Made by a program: the position numbers and the translations under genes
Shown here: piece after piece, positions 28,454 through 37,513 of the stretch
How positions within the stretch are numbered: position 1 is the stretch's first letter
How the letters are laid out: each line of letters opens with the position of its first letter
The notes under the pieces: model-generated
Databases searched by the model: none
What the model saw: the letters and a program-made list of their open reading frames with translations, nothing else
What the model was told of the DNA's origin: nothing
Assembly: GCA_039026235.1 (NCBI GenBank)
Contig: JBCCMQ010000001.1
Coordinates: 930,001-994,000, forward strand
Source of the DNA: JBCCMQ01 sp039026235
GTDB taxonomy: Bacteria > Pseudomonadota > Alphaproteobacteria > Rhodobacterales > Rhodobacteraceae
Length of the DNA: 64,000 nucleotides
Direction of reading: 5' to 3'

Positions 28454-31400
28454 ATGAAAGGTTCCAATTCACGGCTCAGCCACCGCCCCGCGCTGCGCTA
28501 TTCGAACCTCGCTCAGGAACAGGGGACCATGGTCACGGACGCCGACCTGACTGAGGCGGGCCAACTGCATCAGGCGCGGGACGAGGCGCAGGGCATGGTG
28601 ACCGTGCGCTCGGGCACACCGGCCATGGACGGCGCGGTCAACCTGGACGACGGCGAACCCCTTCTGGCGCCCGGCTGGGTCATCGCCGAAGGCAAACAGG
28701 GCCTTCTGGAAAGGGCCTCGGGCGGCACCGGTGCCGGCATGGATCTCTTCACCGATCAGGCCGATCTGCCGCTGGGTCCGCCACTGCCGGAAGGCCGCGC
28801 GTTTCTTTATGCCGATCTCTGGGAACGCCCGGTTTTTGCCCGCCAAGACCCTTATCTGTCCGATCCGGGCCTGCATGGTGCCGAGACAGCCTATCGCACG
28901 CGCACAATGGTCCAGATCAAAGCCATGCCCGTGGGCGATGAAACCGACGCCGATATGGTGCAGCGGATCAACGCGGAAGACGGCCCGTTCTTGCGCAAGG
29001 GCACGGCGCAGGCCAGCGTCAGCCCAAAGGATCCGACCATTGCCGTCGACGATTGCGACCCATGCGCGGATCAGGTCGATGTCGAACAGGATGTCCCGAA
29101 CGCGTTGTTCCGTGTGGAAGTCGTGGCCGTGCGCCGCAATGCGGCCGGGACACCGCTGCGCGTGACCCTTGCCTGGTCCTATGAAAACGGCGCGGCTGTG
29201 GAAACGGCGGCCGCTTTGGAAGACGAAGGCGTGCGCGCGGATTTTTCCCGCCAGGGCGGCGTCTATGAATTCTTCTCGGACGCGACCGAAGCGCAGATTG
29301 GCGTTTTCTCAAGCGGGCATGACGCCGAGCGGCCCGTCCTGACCGATGTCATTCACCCCGCGCCTCCGCCCGCCGCGGGTGCAAACGGCGGCGCGGCCTA
29401 CAGCCACGTGCGCCGCTGGTTCGGGTCGGGCACGGTTATCCTGAGCTCTGGCAACACGACCGACGATCTTGGTGAAGGGGTGCTTGGCTATGCCAGCGAT
29501 GGCGATGCGATAACCCTGACGCTTGATGAGTTTACCCTGCAGATCGGGACAGATGGCGCACAGTTCATGGCCGGCGATTACTGGCTGGTCGAAATGCGCC
29601 GCTATGCGCCCGAAGCGCTGCGCATTCGCCTTGTGGGCGGTGACGGGCTTACCGGCGCCCCGCCCTATGGCATCCAGCACCATATCTGTCCGCTGTTCTT
29701 CGTGGATGGAGACGCCACTCTTGAACTTGAAGACGCCGCTCGCCGCAGGCTCTGTTTTCCGCCACTCACGGACATTCCTGCCAGCCATGTATCCTACGAT
29801 CCGGCCTGTTCGGATCTGTTTCACGGTGCTGAAAATGTGCAAGATGCGCTGGATGCGCTTTGCGATCTGAACGCGACCGAAGTCACCTATGATCCATCCG
29901 ACGGCTGCGAACGCTTTGAAGGTGTTACGACCGTCGCCCAAGCGCTTGAGCGTATGTGTTCGGTTCAGGATGAGACCGCCGTCACCCGTGTCCTGCGCCT
30001 GATGATGGATTGGGGCGTCGTTTGCGGCATCAGTGTCGCGCGGGCATCGAACTTTGACACACGCGTCAACTGGTCGGCCGGGACACTACTGGACCGCCGC
30101 GGCCGTCTGATCGATGTGGCCGCGGGCAGTTTCGATTTGCGCAACCTGCCGGAAGAAAACATCCACGGCGATCTTGGGCGCATTATGGCCAACGACCGGG
30201 AAATCTGCCTATCCATGGCGGCAGGCCCGGACGGCGCGCTTCAACTGCATCTCTCCGACCGGGCTTTTGCCTTTGCACCTGCAGATCCCACGTTCGAAGA
30301 GGCCGTCCGCGCCTGCAAGGAAGGGCGCCGCAAAATCGATTTCGGCGGCATCTATCGCCCCCTGGGCACCGCCGAAGTGCAGGTAATCGACGATGTGGTG
30401 TCGGTCTGGTCGAACTGGAAGGCCCTGGGCGGTGCCGTGCCCATGAGCGCCGAGAACGAAGCCGTCGCAATCGCGGTCAACAACAGCCTTCTGGAGGCCT
30501 ACCGTGAAACGGCGACGCCGGAAAAGGTTGCCGGTGTCGAAGCTTTGTTCGCGCTGGCTGAACGCGAATATGATCCAACGGCCGTGCGCGGTGCCGCACG
30601 CGACAAGCGCAGGATGCAGAAAGAGGCCGCCAAGCTTGGCATTCTGGCCAACGCTGACGTGCAGGATTCGCGTGACTGCGAATGCATTCATGGTCTGCCA
30701 CCCTGCCCGCCGGATCTGGACGGCCGACTGCCTTTGGTGCCCATTGCGGGTATCCGCATGGATCCCTCCGGCGACCGGCCGGGACCGATATCAATGGTCT
30801 GTCCCTTCACCTGCCGCAAGCAGGCCCACACCATGCGATCTGTACGCTATTACGAAGGCGACATGTTCCGGCGGCGGTTCGAGGAACTGGCCAAACAGTG
30901 CTGTTCGTCCTTCCGGGACCCGGACAACCCGCCACGGCTCGATCTTGGCGACTATCTGGACAACTGGAACGATGAGCTCTTTATTCCCTATGAGCCCGTG
31001 CCAATTCCGCTGCCAGAGCCCGAACCGGGACTTCCCTGGCCGCCGAAGATTGACCCGTATGACGTGTTCGTGCCCGGCGCCGGCTATCCACAGACCGGAG
31101 CGTATGGGCCCTTGATCAACCCAAAGCCGGACGTCCTGCGCCTGCCACCCCAGGCGGCCAATGATCTGCTGATTGGTAACGGATATGCCGTTGTCGGTAC
31201 GATTGATGCAGGTGCGGACGATCCGTTGACCGAGATAAAATCGCTGGTCGGTGATGGTGTAACGCTGACCGGCAAAGATGTGGCCGAGCCGGGTGACAGC
31301 GTCGTCATGGTAGCCCGCGAAGGCCAGGTCATCGACACCATCGTGGTCTCGAAAGGCAGCGGTCGTTTGCCGTTTGAAACGGAATCGGAAACGGAGGCTA

Positions 31401-32146
31401 AGGTTACCAAGATCATCGAAGGTCTTGATCTTGGCCGGGCTGCGACCGAAACGGCGCCCGGCACCGACACCGCGACCGGCGTCTTTCAGCCAGGCATCGC
31501 CGCCGAACCGCGGTTTGAGCTTCCCGACCTAGATGTCTTTGAAAACCGTCTGGCCGAGTTGCTTGAACGTCAATCGGCAGCCGAATCCAATCTCACCCGG
31601 ATGACCACCGAAAGAACCCGCCTTGCGGGCGATCTGACGAGCCTTGAAGGTCAACTCTCAACGCTGACGACCGCGCGTGCCACGACCGAAGCCGATCTGA
31701 CGCGGCTGTCCCAGAACCGGGACCGGCTGTCAGGCGAAATCACCAGCCTCGAAGGCCAGCTCGACACGCTCACAACCTCGCGCACATCGGCCGAGGCAGA
31801 CCTGGGGCGCCTCGCCGAGACGCGCACGAGACTTTCGGGCGACGTGGCCAATCTCGGCCGCGAGATCGAGACCCTGGAGGCACGGCGAGTCACCGCGAAT
31901 ACAGAATTGACTGCTCTGGTCGAAGCTCAGGAAGAACTGGTCGTCAATATCAGGCGCGAACAGCCGATCGAGGCGGTGGTCACAGACAACCCGGCCGCGG
32001 CCGAACGACTGCGGGCCAGCGGCATTACCACGGCCGGTGCACTTGAGAATGCTGACACCAATACGATCAGCCGGGCACTCCGGAACACCGGGACCAACAC
32101 GCGAAATGTTCGCAACCTGAATACCAACTTCCTGCGGAACCGGTAG
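28454..32146 (+). CDS. large distal tail/fibre-like eCIS protein with C-terminal coiled coil
   Basis: A 1230-residue protein following a GGGAGAGAG ribosome site. Its start, RYSNLAQEQGTMVTDADLTE, resembles the N-terminus of large DUF6519-type proteins found at the end of eCIS and phage tail operons (pattern Y-S-x-x-x-x-Q-G-x-x-x-x-D-A-D-x-x-E). The body has a Cys-rich part (about 690-840: DCECIHGLPPCPP, CPFTCRK, QCCSSF). Then comes a Pro-rich linker (about 845-900) and a beta segment. A coiled coil (about 1030-1165) includes three exact 35-residue repeats, and a helix-hairpin-helix-like tail follows (AERLRASGITTAGALENAD). The function as fibre or distal tail is inferred from position. Confidence 0.75.
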   Translation: MKGSNSRLSHRPALRYSNLAQEQGTMVTDADLTEAGQLHQARDEAQGMVTVRSGTPAMDGAVNLDDGEPLLAPGWVIAEGKQGLLERASGGTGAGMDLFTDQADLPLGPPLPEGRAFLYADLWERPVFARQDPYLSDPGLHGAETAYRTRTMVQIKAMPVGDETDADMVQRINAEDGPFLRKGTAQASVSPKDPTIAVDDCDPCADQVDVEQDVPNALFRVEVVAVRRNAAGTPLRVTLAWSYENGAAVETAAALEDEGVRADFSRQGGVYEFFSDATEAQIGVFSSGHDAERPVLTDVIHPAPPPAAGANGGAAYSHVRRWFGSGTVILSSGNTTDDLGEGVLGYASDGDAITLTLDEFTLQIGTDGAQFMAGDYWLVEMRRYAPEALRIRLVGGDGLTGAPPYGIQHHICPLFFVDGDATLELEDAARRRLCFPPLTDIPASHVSYDPACSDLFHGAENVQDALDALCDLNATEVTYDPSDGCERFEGVTTVAQALERMCSVQDETAVTRVLRLMMDWGVVCGISVARASNFDTRVNWSAGTLLDRRGRLIDVAAGSFDLRNLPEENIHGDLGRIMANDREICLSMAAGPDGALQLHLSDRAFAFAPADPTFEEAVRACKEGRRKIDFGGIYRPLGTAEVQVIDDVVSVWSNWKALGGAVPMSAENEAVAIAVNNSLLEAYRETATPEKVAGVEALFALAEREYDPTAVRGAARDKRRMQKEAAKLGILANADVQDSRDCECIHGLPPCPPDLDGRLPLVPIAGIRMDPSGDRPGPISMVCPFTCRKQAHTMRSVRYYEGDMFRRRFEELAKQCCSSFRDPDNPPRLDLGDYLDNWNDELFIPYEPVPIPLPEPEPGLPWPPKIDPYDVFVPGAGYPQTGAYGPLINPKPDVLRLPPQAANDLLIGNGYAVVGTIDAGADDPLTEIKSLVGDGVTLTGKDVAEPGDSVVMVAREGQVIDTIVVSKGSGRLPFETESETEAKVTKIIEGLDLGRAATETAPGTDTATGVFQPGIAAEPRFELPDLDVFENRLAELLERQSAAESNLTRMTTERTRLAGDLTSLEGQLSTLTTARATTEADLTRLSQNRDRLSGEITSLEGQLDTLTTSRTSAEADLGRLAETRTRLSGDVANLGREIETLEARRVTANTELTALVEAQEELVVNIRREQPIEAVVTDNPAAAERLRASGITTAGALENADTNTISRALRNTGTNTRNVRNLNTNFLRNR
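31598..31912 (+). repeat. three 105-bp in-frame repeats encoding 35-residue coiled-coil units
   Basis: Three successive 105-base units (31598-31702, 31703-31807, 31808-31912) encode 35 residues each, exactly five heptads. Key shared positions are an R-(L/M) start, R-x-R-L-(A/S)-G-(D/E), S/N-L-E/G-G/R-(Q/E)-L/I, and a terminal (E/N)-(A/T)-(D/E)-L. The first two units are the most alike. Confidence 0.9.
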
Positions 32147-32147
32147 G

Positions 32148-33563
32148 ATGCGAAAAGTTCGGCGCAAGATCAGATCCAAGGTCAGGCGCAAAACCCGCGC
32201 CGTCCGAACAACTGCGCGCGCGCCGCAGTCGCCAGCGGTCAAGGCGGCACCGGACACGGCCAGTTCTCTGAAAGTGGGCGGGGCGAAGGATCCGGCCGAG
32301 AAAGCGGCCGACCGGTCCGCTGCTAGGGCGCTGGGCGTATCTGCGGGATCCTTTGGGCGCGGACAGGCACCGCCACCGGTACTGGCGCCTGGAACCGCGG
32401 CGGCCCATGCCCCGGCTGAGGCGGCCGAGCGCGTCGCGGGGCTGGGCGCCGGGCGCGGTCTCAGCACCGGCGAAAGGTCGCGATTCGAGCCCGCCTTCGG
32501 TCGCGACCTGAGCGCTGTGCGGGTGCATGACGGTTATTCCGGCGCAGCGGCATCCAGGTCCCTTGGCGCGCGGGCCTTTGCACACGGTAATGATATTGCT
32601 TTCGACAAAGGTGCGCGGACCACCCGGACCATGGCCCATGAACTGGCCCACGTGATCCAGGACGGCGGGGCCGGAAAGGCCATGCTGCGCCGCGACCTGG
32701 CCATTCCGCCGCCCTTCCCCGACGCCCAACCGAATGTTCTGACCGAACGGCAACGCCGCTCGGCACAACGATATAACGAACGGCGGTTCGAAGACCCTTT
32801 CACGATCAAGATCATTCGCGACGTCTATGGGTCTATCCCGATGTATCCTGCGGTCATCGACGATGACTTCATCAACGCCACCGTCGCCTGGCAGGCCCGG
32901 CGCGGCCTGCGCCAGACCGGAAAGTTCAACATTTCGACCACGCGGACGATGGTGCGCGAGTTGCGGGCTGAAGGTCAGGGCCGGCTTGCCCGTCTTTTGC
33001 GTTCTGATAACTACGTCCGCGTCCGCACCATCGCCGGACCCACTTTCGTGCCAATGGGCACGCCAGCGGCCCTGAACCGGCGCTTTCGATGGGATGTGGC
33101 CTTTCGAACGTCCCTGCGCAGTGGTTTCATCGTTCAGCACATTCAGGCCACCAAAAATGAAACCGCCCGATTGCCGGGCATGACGAATTCAAGCTTTTCC
33201 TTCGACTTCCACGAACGCTGGGTGGTGGATGGGCGCGGCAATGTCACGCCTCTTTCGGGCGGCGGCATCAACGATTTCTGGCGAACCACCATGCGCGTTG
33301 GGACACGGGGCCACTGGCGTGCACGCGGGACGCTTTACACGGTTCTCAACCTTCCGGCGGTCTTTGGCGGACCAGGCGCGCCGAACCACGCGCAGGCCAG
33401 CGGATCTTTGCCTTCGCATAACTCATTGAACCCCGCCCAGCGCGACAGGCTGGGTCTTCCTGAAGGCAACAGACGCATCCAGAGCGACGAAGGCCCACGC
33501 ACAATCGGCGGCGAATGGAACGCCATGGGGCCGGCGGCAACCTGGTTCAACCGGCGAAGGTAG
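32148..33563 (+). CDS. eCIS-core (DUF4157) protein with PG-binding-like domain, likely cargo
   Basis: A 471-residue protein, probably an injected effector. Order: a very basic N-terminus (1-20, Arg/Lys-rich), a leader motif KDPAEKAADRSAARAL (47-62), and the eCIS-core/DUF4157 domain (about 103-175) with VRVHDG and the zinc-protease-like MAHELAHVIQ (HELAH at 164-168). A single L-R-R (180-182) sits just after it. Residues about 222-272 resemble a PG_binding_1 helical domain (DDDFINATVAWQARRGL, then TGKFNISTTRTMVREL). The C-terminal 200 residues are Trp/Arg-rich (DFWRTTMRVGTRGHWRARG) and unassigned, the place expected for a toxin. It starts 1 base after the fibre gene stop. Confidence 0.83.
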   Translation: MRKVRRKIRSKVRRKTRAVRTTARAPQSPAVKAAPDTASSLKVGGAKDPAEKAADRSAARALGVSAGSFGRGQAPPPVLAPGTAAAHAPAEAAERVAGLGAGRGLSTGERSRFEPAFGRDLSAVRVHDGYSGAAASRSLGARAFAHGNDIAFDKGARTTRTMAHELAHVIQDGGAGKAMLRRDLAIPPPFPDAQPNVLTERQRRSAQRYNERRFEDPFTIKIIRDVYGSIPMYPAVIDDDFINATVAWQARRGLRQTGKFNISTTRTMVRELRAEGQGRLARLLRSDNYVRVRTIAGPTFVPMGTPAALNRRFRWDVAFRTSLRSGFIVQHIQATKNETARLPGMTNSSFSFDFHERWVVDGRGNVTPLSGGGINDFWRTTMRVGTRGHWRARGTLYTVLNLPAVFGGPGAPNHAQASGSLPSHNSLNPAQRDRLGLPEGNRRIQSDEGPRTIGGEWNAMGPAATWFNRRR

Positions 33564-33567
33564 AGGC

Positions 33568-36500
33568 GTGGGCGCCGAAAAGGTAAAAGCCAAGGCGCCG
33601 CCCCGCGTGGTGCGTACGCCGCCCGCGATTGCCGTCAGTCACGCCCCGGTCATCCTGCCCGCGCTTCGCGTGGGCGCGGTCAACGACCCGGCCGAACGCG
33701 AGGCCGAGGTTATGGCGTCGCGCGTTGTGGCCAGCAGCTCCCCCGACCTGGCTCCGCCTGTTTCCACTGCGGCCAACAATGCGGCAGCGCCGCTGCGCCG
33801 ATCGACCGAGGGTCAGCCGAACCTCGACAGCCTGACCGAACCCCCCGTGCCCGAGGGGCAGCAGGACATCACGGTCGAGCCGGCAGAAGACGTTGCCACC
33901 ACGGAACTGGACGGCGATGACACTTCAGAGCTTGACGGCGGCACGCCCATCGACACTTCCGGTGATCCGGTCCCACCAGAGGAAGGCGGCGAAGATGACG
34001 GCGCGCCCGCCCAGCCTCTGCGCCGCGCCGAAACGCAGGCGGTCGTGGGCAGGTCCGGCGGCGCCGCGCCGCGCGATGTGGCCGCAATGGTCGCTCACCC
34101 CGGTCCCGGCCGCCCGCTGCCGCGTGCCACGCGGCAAAGGATCGAACCCTTCTTCGGCACATGCTTCAAGGATGTCCGCCTGCACGACGGACCCGCCGAC
34201 CGGCGCGCCGCTGCGCGGATCGGCGCACGCGCCTTTACGCATAAGGCGCATATCTGGCTGGGCGAAGGCGAAAGCGCCACCAACACCCGTCTGATGGCGC
34301 ACGAGCTGACACACGTGGTCCAGCAAACCAGCGGCGCAGAAACACTGCCGATCAACCGCGACGCTGTTCTGAGCCGCTTTCCGGGCGAAGGATGGATCGA
34401 AGACAGGGCACGTCATATCCCGGGCTACACGCTGATGACGGTGCTTTTGGGCCGCACGCTGGTCTCTGGCGAACGCGTGTCGATGACCGCCGAAAACCTG
34501 CTGGGCGGCTTTCTCGGACTTCTTCCGGGCGGCACACTTCTTTTCGACCGTCTAAAAGAGACACGGGTGCTTCAGGACACGTTCTCTTGGGTGCGCGGAC
34601 GCCTGTCTGACCTGAACCTGACCGGAAGCCGCATTCGAAATGTGCTGGACCGGATCCCCGGCGATCTGTCGGTTACATCCCCTTTTGAAAGCCTGAAGCG
34701 TATTTTCGGCCCACTTGTTCGAGACCTTGTGACCTTTGTGGGAGAGATCAAAGACAAGATCCTTGAATTTATCATTCGCGGCGCGCTTAAGCTTGCCGGC
34801 CCCTATGCCGACAAGGTCTGGGGCGTCATCCAGCAGGCGCGCGACACCCTGGATCTTATCCTGTCCGACCCGCTTGGCTTTGCCAAGAACCTGATCAAGG
34901 CCGTCGTGGGGGGCTTCCGGCTTTTCGCCACCAACATACTGACCCATCTGAAAAACGGTCTTCTTGGCTGGCTATTCGGTGCGCTGGACGGCGCCGGCAT
35001 AACGCTGCCGGACAAGCTCGACTTCAAGGGCCTGATGTCGCTGGTCATGCAGATCCTCGGTCTGACATACGCAAAGTTCCGCAAGATCCTGGTCAAGCGC
35101 CTTGGTCCCAAAGGCGAAAAGCTTGTCTCGATGATCGAAAGCTCGGTTGAGATCGTAAAGGTGATCCTGCGCGAAGGGTTCGCCGGCATCTGGCAGAAGA
35201 TGCTGGAACTGATCGAGAATTTCAAAGAAACCCTGATCGGCGGCATATCCACCATGGTGATCACGACCGTCGTGCGTGCAGGGCTCAGCTGGCTCGCCGG
35301 TCTGGCCAATCCGATCGGGGCGATCGTCAAGATCGCGCTGGCGATCTATGACATGATCGTTGCGTTCCTTGAGCGGCTGGAACAGATCGCCGCCGTTGCC
35401 CAATCGATCTTCTCATCGGTGGGCGCGATCGCCCGGGGCGCGGTTGAAAACGCCGCCCGCTTTATCGAACAGACCATCGGGCGCTCGGTCCCCGTGGTAA
35501 TCTCATTCCTGGCCGCGGCACTGGGGCTCGGCGGCATCCCCGGCAAGATCATGGGTGTGATCCGCAAGCTGCAACGGGCCGTTGAACGCGCGCTCGACAA
35601 GCTTGTCCGCTTCATCGTCAAGAAGGCCAAGAAGCTCTTTTCGCGTTTGGTGAAGGCCGTGAACGGCAAACGCAAACTGCCAAGCCGCAACTTCGAAGAC
35701 GACGGCGTCACGCACCGCATATTCGGTGAGATCAAGGGCAATTCGGCCGATGTGATGTTCGCCTCGCGCAAATCCACCGGTCAGCAGGTGGATCAGGCCC
35801 AAAAGAAGACCATGGACTATATCAAAAAGCGCGAAGGACCCGCCGTGGACGCCGCGCTGAAGATCGCGCAGCAGATCAACAAACGAACGGCGGCCGTTCA
35901 CAAGGCGGCGCAGAAACTCGCCAGCGCAATCAAGCCAAAAAGCAAGAAGAAGCCGCAGCTTAAGGCGATCAAGGAGTTGGATAAGGCGCTGCTTAAGGCC
36001 GCCAAAGACATGCAAAGACTGGTTGGGACGAACGCGAAATCCCCGGTCCTGTCCACGGATAAATCGGTTGCCTTCTTTCGTTATGTAGAACCACGTCTTG
36101 CCGATGTTGAAGGTGAATGGGGCGACCACAACGCCTTGAAGAAAAAGACCTCGGGCAATGTACCTGACACGCCGGGCTACAAGATCAGCTCGTTCTATGA
36201 AGCCGACCACACTATTGAAAAGCGTTTCCCGAAGGCGGTCCTGGAAAATCTGCACCTGCTGGACAGCAAGCACCCGGATCACGACCCGAATGCAGAGGTC
36301 GTCAAACCCAAAGACCGTGAGTCCCGAGGACCAGACTTCGAGAAATGGCAAAAGAACTTCCAAAAGAAAAATCGCCGCGAAATCGGGACGGAAACGGCGG
36401 TTGCGAACAAAGGTGTGCGCCCGCTTGGAGAGCTTGGCAAAGGAGATTATCGCAGCATCGGTAAAACCGCGGGCAGGTTCCCTGCGATCATCGTCTATCG

Positions 36501-37509
36501 GCACAACCACATCGACGACAAAGGGCTCGCCGACCATCTAAAAATCATTGACGATGCAAGGAAAGAGAACAGCCCCTATACCGCCGTGAAGAAAGCGCTT
36601 CGACAGCAGCTTGACTTGGAAAAAAAGGAAATCCTTGCTCAGTACAAAAAGGATGTCACGGTTCCCAAGAACATCATGGCCAAGGTCGAGACGAATTTGA
36701 CCAAAGTTGTTGAAAGGAACATGGAACTTTACCGCCTTGGCAATGTCAAAGCAGACACATCATTGGGTGGATCCACCAAGACCCCGAAACATGTCACATC
36801 CGTCCTGAGTTTCGAAGGCGGCTCCGGCGTACCGAATTTCCTGACCAAAGAAGGAAAAGGTGGGAACTTCAGCACATTGACCGGCATGACGGAGCACTTA
36901 GAGCGCGACCATATCGTTGATGACGCCTACGTTACAAGTGCGCAGCCTTTGGAGCTCTTGAAGAAGTCCGAACAGCTATTGCTTGACCAGGAATTCGACA
37001 GCTATTTGCGCAAGAACAACAAGAGAACCTCGCCCAAGCGGCGTGCGAACCTAAGCAGAATAAAGACTGCGCTATTGTTCGATCCAACGTCCGGGATCGG
37101 AAAGTACAAAACCAATGACGGCTACGCCATTCCATTCTACAAGCCCGTCGCGCGGAAAATTACCAGCACGACCGGAGCCTCAACCGCCAAAACCGACATA
37201 CCGGCGGCCATAACAGGAGCGCCGGCCATCGCGCTTGAAGAACTGGCCAAGGACGCTGTTGAACATACGAATGACGGATTGAATTCGGAGCGTAAGAAAC
37301 GACAGAAACCCATCACGAAGATCATTGAAACTAGATCCGACAAGCACATCGAGGCGGCGGCGGAGGCCTACAAAAAAGAGTTGGAGCATGTGCCGAGCTT
37401 ACACCCGGCGTTCTCCCGCAAGCTGGCACGCGCCAATATGATCAAAATCGTCAACCGGGTCAGCAAGTCTTTGAGCACGGCGCGTGCGCGCACGGAAAAG
37501 CTATTCTAA
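33568..37509 (+). CDS. giant eCIS-core (DUF4157) protein: helical tape-like body plus HNH-like tail
   Basis: A 1313-residue protein starting at GTG 33568, last gene of the eCIS operon. Order: leader motif NDPAEREAEVMASRVV (39-54), L-R-R at 76-78 and 151-153 within an acidic linker, then eCIS-core/DUF4157 (about 185-253) with VRLHDG and HELTH (245-249). A long amphipathic and partly hydrophobic helical region (about 300-720) resembles a tape-measure or pore-forming segment. A Lys-rich C-terminus contains two D-H centres, EADHTIEKRFP (878-888) and LERDHIVDD (about 1111-1119), the look of HNH/ENDO VII-type nuclease fragments. GC visibly drops after about 36540. Function as cargo, tape measure or both is inferred. 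Confidence 0.8.
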   Translation: MGAEKVKAKAPPRVVRTPPAIAVSHAPVILPALRVGAVNDPAEREAEVMASRVVASSSPDLAPPVSTAANNAAAPLRRSTEGQPNLDSLTEPPVPEGQQDITVEPAEDVATTELDGDDTSELDGGTPIDTSGDPVPPEEGGEDDGAPAQPLRRAETQAVVGRSGGAAPRDVAAMVAHPGPGRPLPRATRQRIEPFFGTCFKDVRLHDGPADRRAAARIGARAFTHKAHIWLGEGESATNTRLMAHELTHVVQQTSGAETLPINRDAVLSRFPGEGWIEDRARHIPGYTLMTVLLGRTLVSGERVSMTAENLLGGFLGLLPGGTLLFDRLKETRVLQDTFSWVRGRLSDLNLTGSRIRNVLDRIPGDLSVTSPFESLKRIFGPLVRDLVTFVGEIKDKILEFIIRGALKLAGPYADKVWGVIQQARDTLDLILSDPLGFAKNLIKAVVGGFRLFATNILTHLKNGLLGWLFGALDGAGITLPDKLDFKGLMSLVMQILGLTYAKFRKILVKRLGPKGEKLVSMIESSVEIVKVILREGFAGIWQKMLELIENFKETLIGGISTMVITTVVRAGLSWLAGLANPIGAIVKIALAIYDMIVAFLERLEQIAAVAQSIFSSVGAIARGAVENAARFIEQTIGRSVPVVISFLAAALGLGGIPGKIMGVIRKLQRAVERALDKLVRFIVKKAKKLFSRLVKAVNGKRKLPSRNFEDDGVTHRIFGEIKGNSADVMFASRKSTGQQVDQAQKKTMDYIKKREGPAVDAALKIAQQINKRTAAVHKAAQKLASAIKPKSKKKPQLKAIKELDKALLKAAKDMQRLVGTNAKSPVLSTDKSVAFFRYVEPRLADVEGEWGDHNALKKKTSGNVPDTPGYKISSFYEADHTIEKRFPKAVLENLHLLDSKHPDHDPNAEVVKPKDRESRGPDFEKWQKNFQKKNRREIGTETAVANKGVRPLGELGKGDYRSIGKTAGRFPAIIVYRHNHIDDKGLADHLKIIDDARKENSPYTAVKKALRQQLDLEKKEILAQYKKDVTVPKNIMAKVETNLTKVVERNMELYRLGNVKADTSLGGSTKTPKHVTSVLSFEGGSGVPNFLTKEGKGGNFSTLTGMTEHLERDHIVDDAYVTSAQPLELLKKSEQLLLDQEFDSYLRKNNKRTSPKRRANLSRIKTALLFDPTSGIGKYKTNDGYAIPFYKPVARKITSTTGASTAKTDIPAAITGAPAIALEELAKDAVEHTNDGLNSERKKRQKPITKIIETRSDKHIEAAAEAYKKELEHVPSLHPAFSRKLARANMIKIVNRVSKSLSTARARTEKLF

Positions 37510-37513
37510 AACG

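Noticed and set aside
35503..36537. 344-codon minus-strand frame
   Set aside because: Antisense to the DUF4157 cargo gene, no recognisable motif and no operon context.
12655..37509. Prophage or type VI secretion system
   Set aside because: No capsid, portal, terminase, lysis or integrase genes and no TssJ/L/M/K membrane-complex genes; Pvc15/Pvc16-type genes and DUF4157 cargo point to eCIS.
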